DNA of 41,489 bases from Marinitenerispora sediminis (GTDB lineage Bacteria; Actinomycetota; Actinomycetes; Streptosporangiales; Streptosporangiaceae): positions 1-41,489 of the forward strand of contig NZ_QEIO01000037.1 of the NCBI RefSeq assembly GCF_003336425.1, written 5' to 3'. The translations under genes and the position numbers were made by a program. The notes below the pieces were generated by a model that was not told the origin of the DNA, searched no databases, and saw only the letters and a list, made by a program, of their open reading frames with translations. This document shows, piece after piece, positions 1 through 8,843 of the stretch. Each line of letters starts with the position of its first letter. Position 1 is the first letter of the stretch.

Positions 1-325
1 CCACATCCTCATCACGCGGACGATCACTCTCCGACCGCACCCGCTTGTAATGGTTGTAGACCGCGACCGACAACGCCTTCTTCGCCTGCTCCTGACCGAT
101 CACATAGGAGTCGAGGAATTCGTAGATTTCGCGGGGCTTGGGAAGGCTGTCCCATTTGAGCTCGGTGGCGTCCGCGAGTTCCTCTTCGATGATCTCGTTA
201 CAGAGGTCGATACATTCGTCGCAGATGTAGACGCCCGGGCCGGCAATGAGCTTCTTCACCTGCTTCTGACTCTTGCCGCAGAACGAGCACTTCAGCAGGT
301 CTCCGCCGTCGCCGATGCGTGCCAC
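1..325 (-). CDS. clpX: ATP-dependent Clp protease ATP-binding subunit ClpX (N-terminal part)
   Basis: ClpX is the AAA+ unfoldase that feeds substrates to ClpP. Only the first 108 codons lie in the window; the gene continues past base 1. The translation begins [19 protein letters not shown] and shows the ClpX zinc-binding domain: CSFC near residues 14-17 and CDEC near residues 36-39. The start of the AAA+ module follows, with [14 protein letters not shown] and AVYNHYKR. The GTG start at 325 is preceded by AAGGAG at a suitable distance. It lies downstream of clpP2, as in other actinomycetes, but a strong hairpin separates the two, so it probably has its own promoter. Identification is secure; the missing part includes the Walker motifs. 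Confidence 0.95.
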   Translation of the reverse strand, partial: MARIGDGGDLLKCSFCGKSQKQVKKLIAGPGVYICDECIDLCNEIIEEELADATELKWDSLPKPREIYEFLDSYVIGQEQAKKALSVAVYNHYKRVRSESDRPRDEDV

Positions 326-522
326 CCAGCTACTCCTTAAAACGTAGGCCACCCCGTCACCGGGCCACGTCGCGTGGTGCCGTGGCGCCCGTCTGGCGGA
401 CACCCCTCCCGTAGGCGGTGGCGAGCCCTTGTCGCGAGCAGGCTACCGCTTTTCAGGATAAGCGCTCCACGCCGAAGGATTAACAGGGTGAGCTGTGCGT
501 CGTCCTGTCGAGCCTAAGCGAA

Positions 523-580
523 GAAGTGGGCCGGCTTCACCGCACGCCGCCGTCGGCGTGTGCGTGGGCCGGCCCGCTTC
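523..580 (-). terminator. Long hairpin between clpP2 and clpX
   Basis: A 13-bp stem (523-535 with 568-580, one G-U pair) encloses an inner hairpin built on CGCACGCCG. It starts about 25 bases after the clpP2 stop and looks like a factor-independent terminator or a strong attenuator for the clpP1-clpP2 transcript. There is no U-tract, as is usual in actinomycetes. Confidence 0.6.
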
Positions 581-605
581 GTCACTCGGTGCCCGTGTTC
601 CGACC

Positions 606-1265
606 CTACTTGGCCGACGCCTTGCGGTACGGCATCACGTCGTCGACGATCCCGTACTCCTTGGCCTCGTGCGCGGTGAGGATCTTGTCCCGCTCGATGT
701 CCCGGGACACCTCCTCCTCGGTGCGCCCGGTGTGCCGGGCCAGCGCGGTCTCCAGCTGCTTGCGGATCCGCATGATCTCGTTGGCCTGGATCTCGATGTC
801 GCTGGCCTGGCCGTAGCTGCCCTCGGTCGCGGGCTGGTGGATCAGGATCCGCGAGTTGGGCAGGCAGGCCCGCTTGCCGGGGGTGCCGGCGGCCAGCAGC
901 ACCGCGGCGGCCGAGGCCGCCTGGCCGACGCAGACCGTCTGGATGTCCGGGCGGACGAACTGCATCGTGTCGTAGATGGCCATGAGCGAGGTGAACGACC
1001 CGCCGGGCGAGTTGATGTACATCTGGATGTCGCGGTCGGAGTCGATGTGCTCCAGCGTCATCAGCTGCGCGATGATGTCGTTCGCCGAGGTGTCGTCGAT
1101 CTGCACCCCGACGAAGATGATCCGCTCCTCGAAGAGCTTGTTGTACGGGTTCATCTCCTTGACGCCGTACGTCGTGCGCTCGACGAAGGAGGGGATGATG
1201 TAACGGCTCTGCGGGCTCCGGGGAGCCACACCGTAGGGGTCGGGGTTGAGGTTGTATGCGGTCAT
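606..1265 (-). CDS. clpP2: ATP-dependent Clp protease proteolytic subunit ClpP2
   Basis: Serine protease subunit of the ClpP tetradecamer (family S14); in actinobacteria the working enzyme is a mixed ClpP1/ClpP2 complex driven by ClpX or ClpC. With the chosen start the protein has 219 residues. The nucleophile lies in [12 protein letters not shown] (Ser about 118), the His in ILIHQPA (about 143), and the Asp in the SRDIERD segment. The N-terminal [20 protein letters not shown] resembles Streptomyces ClpP2. ATG at 1265 is preferred because GGAAGG lies 7 nt upstream; an in-frame start at 1289 lacks this support. clpP1 ends 69 bases upstream on the same strand, so the two are probably co-transcribed. 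Confidence 0.95.
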   Translation of the reverse strand: MTAYNLNPDPYGVAPRSPQSRYIIPSFVERTTYGVKEMNPYNKLFEERIIFVGVQIDDTSANDIIAQLMTLEHIDSDRDIQMYINSPGGSFTSLMAIYDTMQFVRPDIQTVCVGQAASAAAVLLAAGTPGKRACLPNSRILIHQPATEGSYGQASDIEIQANEIMRIRKQLETALARHTGRTEEEVSRDIERDKILTAHEAKEYGIVDDVMPYRKASAK

Positions 1266-1334
1266 GTTCTGGCCTTCCACGCTGCGCATGTCCAGACGGG
1301 GCGGTTCGTCGGGGTCACCCGGCGGGGTCGTGAG

Positions 1335-1964
1335 CTAGTTGGCGCCTCCGGACGTGACGTCCAGGGTGTCGGCCAGAACCTCGTCGATGAAGCCGTACTC
1401 CTTGGCCTCGGCGGCCGTGAACCACCGGTCCCGGTCGGCGTCCTTGTCGATCTGCTCCAGCGTCTGGCCGGTGTGCAGGGCGACCCGGTCCAGGAACATC
1501 TTCTTCACGTACAGCAGCTGGTCGGCCAGGATGCGGATGTCGGAGGCGGTACCGCCGATCCCGCCGGAGGGCTGGTGCATCATGACGCGGGTGTGCGGCA
1601 GCGCGTAGCGCTTGCCGGGGGTGCCCGCGCAGAGCAGCAGCTGGCCCATGGAGGCGGCCAGGCCCATGCCCACGGTGCGGACGTCGTTGGGGATGTACTG
1701 CATGATGTCGTAGATCGCCATGCCCGCGGTCACCGAACCGCCGGGCGAGTTGATGTACAGCGTGATGTCCCGCTGGCGGTCCTCGGCGGAGAGCAGCAGT
1801 AGTTCGCCCACGATGCGGTTGGCGATGTCGTCGTCGACCTGCTGGCCGAGGAAGACGATGCGCTCGCGCAGCAGACGCTGCGTCGTCTGATCGAACATCG
1901 GGGGAAGAGGCGACTCGGCCGTACGGGCATCGATTCGCATGGACTCGTAGAAGGTCGGCGGCAC
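1335..1964 (-). CDS. clpP1: ATP-dependent Clp protease proteolytic subunit ClpP1
   Basis: Second ClpP-type serine protease subunit, partner of the downstream clpP2 product. The core motifs are intact: [17 protein letters not shown], the nucleophile in [11 protein letters not shown] (Ser about 105) and the His in VMMHQPSGG (about 130). The reading frame is open to 2084, but codons before about 1980 do not look like ClpP. The GTG at 1964 has GGAGCAGGTGA just upstream, an extended match to the 16S anti-Shine-Dalgarno, and gives 209 residues, close to the family length. ATG at 1940 and GTG at 1973 are alternatives. A -10-like TAGTGT (2013-2008) would place transcription start near 2001. Confidence 0.92.
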   Translation of the reverse strand: MPPTFYESMRIDARTAESPLPPMFDQTTQRLLRERIVFLGQQVDDDIANRIVGELLLLSAEDRQRDITLYINSPGGSVTAGMAIYDIMQYIPNDVRTVGMGLAASMGQLLLCAGTPGKRYALPHTRVMMHQPSGGIGGTASDIRILADQLLYVKKMFLDRVALHTGQTLEQIDKDADRDRWFTAAEAKEYGFIDEVLADTLDVTSGGAN

Positions 1965-2051
1965 TCTCGTCACCTGCTCCGGAATCGAAACGGTTGCGAC
2001 GCTTGCGACACTAACGCGCTTCCCGGACTCGCTCGCACGGATCGAGCCCCT

Positions 2052-2066
2052 GTTCGCTTTGAGCGC
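2052..2066 (-). promoter_or_regulatory. Candidate ClgR operator upstream of clpP1
   Basis: The plus strand reads GTTCGCTTTGAGCGC. ClgR, the activator of clp genes in Streptomyces and Corynebacterium, is reported to recognise GTTCGCY, five bases, then GCG. Here the spacing is four, so the match is one base short. Relative to the proposed clpP1 transcription start near 2001 the site would sit around -50 to -65, a plausible activator position. Confidence 0.35.
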
Positions 2067-2110
2067 AGGTGCCACCGGGCGCAACCTGCGGTTTCCGCAG
2101 CCAGCGAACG

Positions 2111-2154
2111 GGAGAGCCCCGCCGCGCGACGGTTGTCGCGCGGCGGGGCTCTCC
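2111..2154 (-). terminator. Terminator after tig
   Basis: Perfect 20-bp inverted repeat (2111-2130 with 2135-2154) around a GGTT loop, about 25 bases beyond the tig stop codon. It isolates tig from the clpP1-clpP2 unit that follows. Confidence 0.85.
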
Positions 2155-2179
2155 GTGACGGTGGGCGGCGGCCGCTCGG

Positions 2180-3613
2180 CTAGGACTTCGCCTCGGGCTG
2201 CTCGCCGCCGCCGGCCTCGGTGGTCTCGGCGGACTCCGCCGCCGCCTCCTCGGCGGGCTCCGCGGCCTCGGCCGCCGGAGCCTCCTCCGCCGGCTCGGCC
2301 TGCTCGGCGGTCTCCGGCTTGACCTCGTTGCCCGACTCGTCGGTGACCTTGGCCTTGCTGGCGATCAGGTCCATGGCCTTGCCGCGCACGACCTCGGTGT
2401 AGGCGACGCGGATCTGGTTGGACTCCACCAGGTGCTGGGCCAGCTGGTCCGGCGAGACGCCCATGCGCTGCGCCTGGTTCACCACGTACTCGGTCAGCTC
2501 GGAGTTGTCCGCGGCCAGCTCCTCCTGGATGGCGAGCTGGTCCAGCACGAACCCGGCCTTGACGGCGGAGGTGGCGCCCTGGGTCAGCTCCTCCTCGAAC
2601 TCCTCCTCGGTCTGCTCGCGCGACTCCAGGTAGGCCTCCTTGGTGAGACCGCTCTGGCTCAGCTGCTGCTCCAGCGACTCGCGCCGGCGGTTGACCTCCT
2701 CCTGGACCACGCTCTCCGGCAGCGGGATGTCCACGGAGTCGACCAGCTTCTCCAGCGCGCGGTCGCGGGCCTGGGAGAGCTGCTGGAGGCGGCGGACCTG
2801 CTCCAGACGGGCGCGGACGTCGGCGCGCAGCTCCTCGATGGTGTCGAACTCGCTCGCCATCTGGGCGAACTCGTCGTCCAGCTCCGGGAGCTCCTTCACC
2901 TTGACGCTGTGCACGGTGACGGTCACGTCAGCCTCGCGGCCCTCGTACTCGCCACCGACCAGCTTGGTGGAGAAGGTCGCCGACTCGCCGGCCGACAGCC
3001 CCTCCAGGGCCGCGTCGAGGCCCTCCAGCATCTGGTTGGTGCCGATCTCGTAGGAGATGCCGCTGGCCTGCACGTCGTCCAGCTTCTCACCGTCGATGGC
3101 GGCGGACAGGTCGATCGAGACGTGGTCGCCGGTCTGCGCGGGGCGCTCGGCCCCGGTCAGGGTGGCGAAGCGCTCCCGCAGGTTGCCGACCTGGTCGTCG
3201 ACCTGCTCGTCGCTCACCTCGGCGTCGTCGACCGTGACTTCGAGGCCCTCGTAGCCGGTGACCTCGAACTTCGGCCGGACGTCGACCTCGGCGGTGAAGG
3301 CGAGCTGCTCACCGTCCTCCAGCCGGGTGATCTCGACCTCCGGCTGCCCGAGGGCGAAGACGTCCTCCTTCTGGACGGCCTCGTTGTAGAGCTCCGGGAC
3401 CGCGTGGTTCACCGCTTCACTGATGACCGCACCGCGGCCGACGTAGCGGTCGATCAGCCGAGCCGGCGCCTTCCCCGGGCGGAAACCCTTGATCCGGACC
3501 TGCTTGGCGAGCGACTTGTATGTCACGTCGAAGGCGTGGTCGAGTTCCTCGAACGGAACCTCGATGGTCAGCTTGACCCGGGTCGGGCTGAGCTCCTCGA
3601 CATCGGTCTTCAC
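2180..3613 (-). CDS. tig: Trigger factor (ribosome-associated chaperone/prolyl isomerase)
   Basis: Trigger factor docks at the ribosome exit tunnel through protein L23, shields nascent chains and has peptidyl-prolyl isomerase activity. The 477-residue protein has the ribosome-binding domain with the signature GFRPGKAP (residues 43-50), an FKBP-like domain around 155-245 ([20 protein letters not shown]) and a C-terminal chaperone domain to about 430. The last 45 residues or so are a low-complexity Glu/Ala tail, common in actinobacterial homologues and longer than in E. coli (432 residues in total). The GTG start at 3613 has AGGAG 9 nt upstream. It is first in the tig-clpP1-clpP2-clpX order and is followed by its own terminator. 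Confidence 0.96.
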   Translation of the reverse strand: MKTDVEELSPTRVKLTIEVPFEELDHAFDVTYKSLAKQVRIKGFRPGKAPARLIDRYVGRGAVISEAVNHAVPELYNEAVQKEDVFALGQPEVEITRLEDGEQLAFTAEVDVRPKFEVTGYEGLEVTVDDAEVSDEQVDDQVGNLRERFATLTGAERPAQTGDHVSIDLSAAIDGEKLDDVQASGISYEIGTNQMLEGLDAALEGLSAGESATFSTKLVGGEYEGREADVTVTVHSVKVKELPELDDEFAQMASEFDTIEELRADVRARLEQVRRLQQLSQARDRALEKLVDSVDIPLPESVVQEEVNRRRESLEQQLSQSGLTKEAYLESREQTEEEFEEELTQGATSAVKAGFVLDQLAIQEELAADNSELTEYVVNQAQRMGVSPDQLAQHLVESNQIRVAYTEVVRGKAMDLIASKAKVTDESGNEVKPETAEQAEPAEEAPAAEAAEPAEEAAAESAETTEAGGGEQPEAKS

Positions 3614-3850
3614 GGGGCGGTACTCCTAGATTTCCGGCTGTTTTCCGGTACGACCCGGCACAGGGCACGGCACACGGCCACGCCGCGGACGCGACGGCCG
3701 GCGGGCACCGACTGCGGGACGTCACAAGACACGAGAGACTAGATCTCTGACGTGATTCTCGGATCCTTGCTAATCACGCCAAGTCTAGGGCAGACACACG
3801 CGCCCTCACGGCCACCGGAGGAGCCTCCCCGGGACCGTGGAGCGTTTCGT

Positions 3851-3924
3851 CGGGGAGGCGGGATTCGAACCCGCGGCCTCATGCTCCCAAAGCATGCGCG
3901 CTAACCAAGCTGCGCTACTCCCCG
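3851..3924 (-). tRNA. tRNA-Pro (anticodon TGG)
   Basis: 74-nt cloverleaf. The acceptor arms CGGGGAG/CTCCCCG pair fully, the T-arm carries GGTTCGAATCC, and the anticodon loop reads CTTTGGGA, giving TGG. CCA is not encoded. A TACAGT -10-like box (3977-3972) lies upstream and overlaps a TACTCT box pointing toward the divergent tRNA-Gly. Confidence 0.96.
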
Positions 3925-4033
3925 TGAACCGCGCGCGGTGCGCCCCTTCGTGTGCGAGCCACGCTCCGGAGACTGTACTCTGGTCCCCGTCGGCGCAACG
4001 AGTCTAGAGGAAACTCAAGGCAGCCGACGCCAT

Positions 4034-4107
4034 GCGGGCGTAGTTCAATGGTAGAACCCCAGCCTTCCAAGCTGGTCGTGCGGGTTCGATTCCCGTCGCC
4101 CGCTCCA
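4034..4107 (+). tRNA. tRNA-Gly (anticodon TCC)
   Basis: The acceptor arms GCGGGCG/CGCCCGC pair fully, the T-arm contains GGTTCGATTCC, and the anticodon stem CCAGC/GCTGG encloses CTTCCAA, giving TCC. The discriminator T is at 4104 and the 3' CCA (4105-4107) is encoded in the DNA. A TACTCT -10-like box (3976-3981) is the likely promoter element. Confidence 0.96.
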
Positions 4108-4113
4108 TGACGC

Positions 4114-4158
4114 CGAAGGGCCAGGTCAACCGGAGAGTTCCGGCTACCTGGCCCTTCG
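4114..4158 (+). terminator. Terminator of tRNA-Gly
   Basis: A 13-bp stem (4114-4126 with 4146-4158) begins 7 bases after the tRNA CCA end. Its loop holds a second small hairpin, CCGGA/TCCGG. The remaining stretch to 4435 holds no gene I can support. Confidence 0.8.
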
Positions 4159-4435
4159 TCACAGGGACCCGCGTCGAGGCGCTGTGTGCCCGCTACGTGC
4201 CCGATGCTCGGGTGGGGACCTCTCCGATGATCGAATCGTTGTCGTCCTCGCTGGGGTCGGCGGTGTCTTCTCTGCGCTTCCTGGGGCTGCCCGGGGTGGC
4301 CGCCGGCGGGAGCGCCGGCGGCCCGGGCGGTGCCGGGTATGTTGAGAGACCGGGCACCGTTCGCCCGTTCCGACCGGGGCCGCGACCATCGCGCCGCGGA
4401 CGTCGCGGCCGCACCAGTGCCGGGCTGATTGGTGG

Positions 4436-4942
4436 ATGATGACGAGTTCCGATCCGACGGACGCCCCGGAGCACTCGCTCGCGCTCTCCTGGTTCGCCGA
4501 GCCGGAGTCCGCCGAGGCGCCGGTCGTCGTGACCGGTGTCTTCGACGTGCTGCACGTCGGGCACGTCCGCTTCCTGACCGCGCTGCGCGAGCACGGCCGC
4601 CCGCTGCTGGTGGGGGTCGAGGACGACGACCGCGTCCGGGACTGGAAGGGGCCGGGCCGGCCGGTCAACCGGGCGGCCGAGCGCGCCGAGATGCTCGCCG
4701 CGCTGGGCTGCGTGGACGGCGTCTTCATCGTGTCCGGCCCTCCGGAGATCACCGACTGGCAGCGCTACGCCGACCTGCTCCGCCCGCTGCGCCCGGCCGC
4801 GCTCGGCTACACGGCGGGCGACCCCTACGCCGCGGCCAAGCGGCGCGGGGCGCACGCCCTCGGTGCCGAGGTATGGGAGCTCCCGCTCACGAAGGGCCGC
4901 TCCACCACCGCGACGCTGGGGTACATGTCCCGCTCACTCTGA
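4436..4942 (+). CDS. Cytidylyltransferase-like nucleotidyltransferase
   Basis: A 168-residue protein of the nucleotidylyltransferase superfamily that includes glycerol-3-phosphate cytidylyltransferase and the RfaE/HldE adenylyltransferase domain. The N-terminal strand-loop [17 protein letters not shown] carries the HxGH signature (His40 and His43) that binds the nucleotide phosphates. The C-terminal segment [11 protein letters not shown] resembles the family's second nucleotide-binding motif (ISSTxI). Substrate cannot be told from sequence; activation of a sugar or polyol phosphate for the cell envelope is possible but unproven. ATG codons at 4436 and 4439 are both possible, and GGTGG lies directly before the first. 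It stands alone after the tRNA-Gly terminator and converges on the IS701-like gene. Confidence 0.8.
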   Translation: MMTSSDPTDAPEHSLALSWFAEPESAEAPVVVTGVFDVLHVGHVRFLTALREHGRPLLVGVEDDDRVRDWKGPGRPVNRAAERAEMLAALGCVDGVFIVSGPPEITDWQRYADLLRPLRPAALGYTAGDPYAAAKRRGAHALGAEVWELPLTKGRSTTATLGYMSRSL

Positions 4943-4983
4943 CCGGCCGCCCGGCCGGTGCGGTGCCGGGAGCGAGTCGCGGG

Positions 4984-5016
4984 GGCGGGCCCCGCGGGCG
5001 TGCGCCGGGGCCCGCC
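4984..5016. terminator. Terminator between convergent genes
   Basis: Perfect 11-bp GC stem (4984-4994 with 5006-5016) with an 11-base loop, in the 80-base gap between the stops of the nucleotidyltransferase and the IS701-like gene. It could act in both directions. Confidence 0.55.
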
Positions 5017-5025
5017 GCGCGGGGC

Positions 5026-6246
5026 TCAGTCGGCCAGCACGCGCTCCCGGACCAGCTCACCGACGCCCGGCCGCCCGAGGACGCGCGAGGCCGCGGCCAC
5101 CGACGCCAGCGTGACGTGGTGGTGCCAGCCGCGGTACGAGCGCCCCTCGAAGTCGGTCAGCCCGAACCGCTCGCGCATACGACCCAGCTGCCGGTCGGCC
5201 ACCGCGTGCGTCAGCCAGAGCTCGACGAGCTCCTGCGGCAGGCGCCGGTGCAGGTTCGTCACCCAGAACGACTCCGGCTGCGGCTGGCCGGCCGGCCAGC
5301 GCAGCAGCAGCCGCGCGGGGACCGACCGCGGCGGAGCCGGTCGGCGCGGCAGCGGCCCCCGGGCGGTCTGCGGGGAGATCGGCACGGTGAGCAGGTGCGA
5401 CGAGCGCCCGCCGGCGGCCCGCCCCTCCAGCCCGGCCACCGGGCCGCGCGAGCGGGTCGCCAGGGCGTCGGCGAGGGCGGACACCCGCTGGGCCTCGGGC
5501 AGGCGGTGTGCCGCCCGCAGCGCGGCCGGCACCGGGACGCTGCGCCGGGCCGGGGAGGAGCCGTGGCCGAACCGCGCGGTGAAGGCGCTGTTGACCCGCA
5601 GCAGGTAGCCGACCCCCCGCTCGTGCAGGGCCGCGGCGAGCCGCTCGGCGTCGCCGCAGTGCCGCAGGTCGGCCACCACCGGCGCGGCGGGCAGCCGCCA
5701 CTCCCGCACGGCCTCGTCGACGAGCTCCAGGACGAGCGCCCAGAGGGGGCGGTGCCGCTCCTCGTCGGGGAGGTAGGTCCTGCGGCGCCGGTCGGCGTCG
5801 CCGTCCCAGGCCCTCGGGAGCTGCAGCCGCCAGTTCAGCGGCAGGGCGCCGCCCCCGGCGCCCGCGGCGGACAGCGCGAGGCCGAGCTGGCAGTTGACCG
5901 CCCGGCCCAGCGATCCGGCGAACTGGTACTCCACCCCGACCGAGTGCCGTCCGGTCTTGGGGAAGACCACCTCGTTGACCACCCACGCCCGGGGGCGCAG
6001 GGCCGCGACCGCCCGCTCGGCGAGCCGGCCGCGGACGGGTCTCCAGTCCCACGGGCTCTGGTTGACGAACTGCTGGAGGCTCTGGTCGGCGCCGCGCTCC
6101 TCGACCAGTGCGGCCATGTTCTGGATGGACTTGCGCCCCCGGCAGCTGACGAGTCCGTGGATGTAGGCCAGTCCCCAGCGGCGCTGGTCGCGACGCGGCA
6201 GGGAGGACAGCAGGTCCTGGCACAGTTCGGTGAGTTCGTCGACCAC
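5026..6246 (-). CDS. IS701-family transposase homologue, first catalytic Asp replaced
   Basis: 406-residue protein with the IS701/DDE layout: N-terminal ELCQDLLSSLPRRDQRRWG, SLQQFVNQSPWDW (56-68), the RNase-H-like core with FPKTGRHSVGVEYQF (95-109) and NCQLGL, and the C-terminal FEGRSYRGWHHH. In active IS701 transposases the first Asp lies in a VDDTGFPK-type motif; here it reads VNEVVFPK (Asn91-Glu92). The other two expected acidic residues, Asp193 (VVADLRHCG) and Glu367, remain. I found no flanking terminal inverted repeats or target duplications. This suggests a domesticated, non-mobile relative of the kind seen in many actinomycete genomes, perhaps DNA-binding. It is divergent from the ABC exporter, with a 600-base gap between. 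Confidence 0.8.
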   Translation of the reverse strand: MVDELTELCQDLLSSLPRRDQRRWGLAYIHGLVSCRGRKSIQNMAALVEERGADQSLQQFVNQSPWDWRPVRGRLAERAVAALRPRAWVVNEVVFPKTGRHSVGVEYQFAGSLGRAVNCQLGLALSAAGAGGGALPLNWRLQLPRAWDGDADRRRRTYLPDEERHRPLWALVLELVDEAVREWRLPAAPVVADLRHCGDAERLAAALHERGVGYLLRVNSAFTARFGHGSSPARRSVPVPAALRAAHRLPEAQRVSALADALATRSRGPVAGLEGRAAGGRSSHLLTVPISPQTARGPLPRRPAPPRSVPARLLLRWPAGQPQPESFWVTNLHRRLPQELVELWLTHAVADRQLGRMRERFGLTDFEGRSYRGWHHHVTLASVAAASRVLGRPGVGELVRERVLAD

Positions 6247-6847
6247 CCGGCAACCCCTTCTTCATTTGCGGCCCGCCCCCGTACGGTCCGCGCTCCGGGC
6301 ATTCGGCGCCGCAGCGCGACCACGGCGGGGATCACCTTCGTCGTGGGGAAATCACGGAATTCCCGGCGCCCGGACAGCGGGAAACACGGAGTGGAAGGGC
6401 GTCCGCCGACGGCGGGCGCCATTTCCCGCCGACGCGGCGCGGTGTGCGGAATTGCGGTGCGTCGAACCCCCGTCGCGCGACGTTTCCCCTGTACCTCCGC
6501 CCGCGCGTCCGGCGGGCGGTTCCACCGCGGCCGTCCCCCGCCGCCGGAATCGCTGACTTCCCCGGGATCATCCTTCGCCGACCGGAGATCGTTGGCAACA
6601 CGGGGAAATGGCCGACTGTGGACTGGGTCCGGGGTGACCTCGAACGCCGCGCGAGAATTGCCGACAATTTCGCTTTCCACATCGCTCGGCATTTCCATTT
6701 CGAGATGGATATGACGCAGCGCGACGACCGAATCACCAACCGTAGCGCGCAGGTCGCGGGGCCGGTGTGCGGGAAGGTCGGTCCCGGCGCGCGTGTTGAG
6801 GTATCTGGCGCGCGGTCGCGCGCCACCGCGCGAATCGGGGTCAGGCA
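6247..6847. other. Divergent intergenic region between the IS701 homologue and the ABC exporter
   Basis: About 600 bases with lower GC in its middle (6570-6720) than its neighbours. It contains a perfect 8-bp hairpin (TGGCGCGC/GCGCGCCA, 6806-6825) just before the exporter. Open frames here have no recognisable product. It presumably carries both promoters, but I cannot assign -35/-10 pairs with confidence. Confidence 0.5.
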
Positions 6848-8755
6848 ATGGCGATGATGATGGGTGGGCCGCCCTCCTTCCGGTCCCTCGTGAACGACGG
6901 CTCGGCCAAGGGGGCGAGTCTGACCCCCGGGACCGTCCGGCGGGTCGTCGGCTACGCATGGCCGCACTGGCGGGCCATCGCGGTATTCCTGGCGGTGACG
7001 TCGGTGGACGCCGCGATCATCGTGGCCAACCCGCTGCTGCTGCGGGCCGTCATCGACGACGGCATCGCGCACGGGGACCGGCAGCTGGTGACCGTCCTGG
7101 CGGTCGCGGTGGCCGGCCTAGCCGTGGTGGACGCGGCGCTGTCGCTGACCGGGCGGTGGCTGTCGGCCCGCATCGGCGAGGGCGTCATCTACCTGCTGCG
7201 CACCCAGGTGTTCGCCCATGTGCAGCGCATGCCGCTGGCGTTCTTCACCCGCACGCAGACCGGGTCGCTGATCAGCCGGCTCAACACCGACGTGGTGGGG
7301 GCGCAGCAGGCGATCACCTCCGTGCTGCAGTCCGTGGTCTCCAACGTGATCAGCACCGCGGCGGTCCTGGCGACCATGCTGGTGCTCTCCTGGCAGATCA
7401 CCCTCGTGGCGCTGCTGCTGGTGCCGCTGTTCCTGGTGCCGGCCAAGCTCATCGGGCGCCGGCTCGCCCGGGTCTCGCGCGAGGGGATGCAGCTCAACGC
7501 CGAGATGAGCTCGCTCATGACCGAGCGGTTCAACGTCGGCGGCGCCATGCTGGTCAAGCTGTACGGCCGGCCCGAGGAGGAGGTGGCCGGATTCGCGGAC
7601 CGCGCGGGGAAGGTACGCGACATCGGCGTCACCCAGAGCCTGATCGGCGGGCTGCTGTTCACGATGATCGGGCTGATCGCCTCCCTGGCCACCGCCGTGG
7701 TCTACGGTGCGGGCGGCAACCTGGTGGTGGCCGGGGCGTTCGAGCTGGGCACGCTGGTGGCGCTGACCACCCTGCTGGTCCGGCTGTACGGCCCGATCAC
7801 CGCGCTGTCCAACGTGCAGGTGCAGGTCATGACCGCGCTGGTCAGCTTCGACCGGGTCTTCGAGATCCTCGACCTCCGGCCGATGATCGAGGAGCGGCCG
7901 GACGCGCGGGACCTCCCGGACGGCCCGCTGTCGGTGGAGTTCGACCAGGTCTCGTTCCGCTACCCCTCGGCCGCGGAGTCGTCGCTGGCGTCGCTGGAGC
8001 TGACCCCGCACACCGAGTCCCTGGACGACACGCAGGTGCTCAGCGAGGTGAGCCTGTCGGCGCGGCCCGGCCAGCTCGTCGCGCTCGTCGGCCCTTCGGG
8101 CGCGGGCAAGACCACGCTGACGCACCTGGTCTCGCGGCTGTACGATCCCACGTCGGGAACCGTCCGGATCGGCGGGGTGGACCTGCCCGACGTGCGGGGA
8201 GGGTCGCTCCGGGACGCCGTCGGCGTGGTCACCCAGGACACCCAGCTGTTCCATGACACGGTGGCCGCGAACCTGCGCTACGCCCGGCCGGACGCCACGG
8301 ACGCGGAGCTGGCCGATGCCATGCGCGCCGCCCAGCTGGGCGGCCTGCTGGACGCGCTGCCCGACGGGCTGGACACGATGGTGGGCGACCGCGGTTACCG
8401 GCTCTCCGGCGGCGAGAAGCAGCGCCTGGCCATCGCCCGGCTGCTGCTGAAGGCGCCCGCCGTGGTGGTGCTGGACGAGGCCACCGCGCACCTGGACTCG
8501 GAGTCGGAGGCGGCGGTGCAGGAGGCGCTGCGCACCGCGCTCGCTGGGCGCACGTCGCTGGTGATCGCGCACCGGCTGGCCACAGTGCGGGAGGCCGACC
8601 AGATCCTCGTCCTGGAGGACGGCCGGATCCTGGAGCGCGGGACGCACGAGGAGCTGCTGGCCTACGGCGGGCTGTACACGGCGCTGTACCGGACCCAGTT
8701 CGCGGCCCAGGAGCGGGAGCGGCGCAGCACGACGGGCTCCGGGGGCGCGGGCTGA
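6848..8755 (+). CDS. ABC exporter half-transporter (fused membrane and ATPase domains)
   Basis: A 635-residue type IV ABC exporter half-molecule expected to act as a homo- or heterodimer in the membrane. Residues about 35-330 form a six-helix transmembrane domain, and TGSLISRLNTD is the typical first cytoplasmic loop region. The nucleotide-binding domain has an A-loop (VSFRYP), Walker A GPSGAGKTT (about 415-423), a Q-loop VVTQDTQLF, the signature LSGGEKQR (about 519) and Walker B VVVLDEAT (about 540) with an H-loop IAHRLAT. About 20 extra residues (SSLASLELTPHTESLDDT) sit between the A-loop and Walker A. The substrate is unknown; drug or lipid export is typical. The start at 6848 has only a weak GGGG upstream, and later ATG codons are possible. 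Confidence 0.9.
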   Translation: MAMMMGGPPSFRSLVNDGSAKGASLTPGTVRRVVGYAWPHWRAIAVFLAVTSVDAAIIVANPLLLRAVIDDGIAHGDRQLVTVLAVAVAGLAVVDAALSLTGRWLSARIGEGVIYLLRTQVFAHVQRMPLAFFTRTQTGSLISRLNTDVVGAQQAITSVLQSVVSNVISTAAVLATMLVLSWQITLVALLLVPLFLVPAKLIGRRLARVSREGMQLNAEMSSLMTERFNVGGAMLVKLYGRPEEEVAGFADRAGKVRDIGVTQSLIGGLLFTMIGLIASLATAVVYGAGGNLVVAGAFELGTLVALTTLLVRLYGPITALSNVQVQVMTALVSFDRVFEILDLRPMIEERPDARDLPDGPLSVEFDQVSFRYPSAAESSLASLELTPHTESLDDTQVLSEVSLSARPGQLVALVGPSGAGKTTLTHLVSRLYDPTSGTVRIGGVDLPDVRGGSLRDAVGVVTQDTQLFHDTVAANLRYARPDATDAELADAMRAAQLGGLLDALPDGLDTMVGDRGYRLSGGEKQRLAIARLLLKAPAVVVLDEATAHLDSESEAAVQEALRTALAGRTSLVIAHRLATVREADQILVLEDGRILERGTHEELLAYGGLYTALYRTQFAAQERERRSTTGSGGAG

Positions 8756-8770
8756 GGGGCCCGCGGGACG

Positions 8771-8807
8771 GACGGGGGCGGGTGTGCCGTGCACACCCGC
8801 CCCCGTC
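8771..8807. terminator. Bidirectional terminator between ABC exporter and MFS pump
   Basis: Perfect 17-bp stem (8771-8787 with 8791-8807) with a CGT loop, placed between two convergent stop codons. It probably ends transcripts from both sides. Confidence 0.8.
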
Positions 8808-8843
8808 GTCACCCGCCGGCTACCCCGGCCCGGACCGCGCGGC

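Noticed and set aside
447-464. CGCTT/AAGCG inverted repeat as a clpX operator
   Set aside because: Only 5-bp arms with an 8-base spacer, and it does not fit the ClgR consensus; chance is likely.
495-1802. Long plus-strand frames across the clp genes and similar antisense frames throughout the window
   Set aside because: They are shadow frames produced by high GC; the opposite strands encode well-known proteins.
4193-4356. A 54-codon minus-strand frame ending EDDNDSIIGEVPTRASGT between the tRNA-Gly terminator and the nucleotidyltransferase gene
   Set aside because: High third-position GC but no ribosome-binding site or convincing start, no family recognised, and overlapping open frames on the other strand are equally long.
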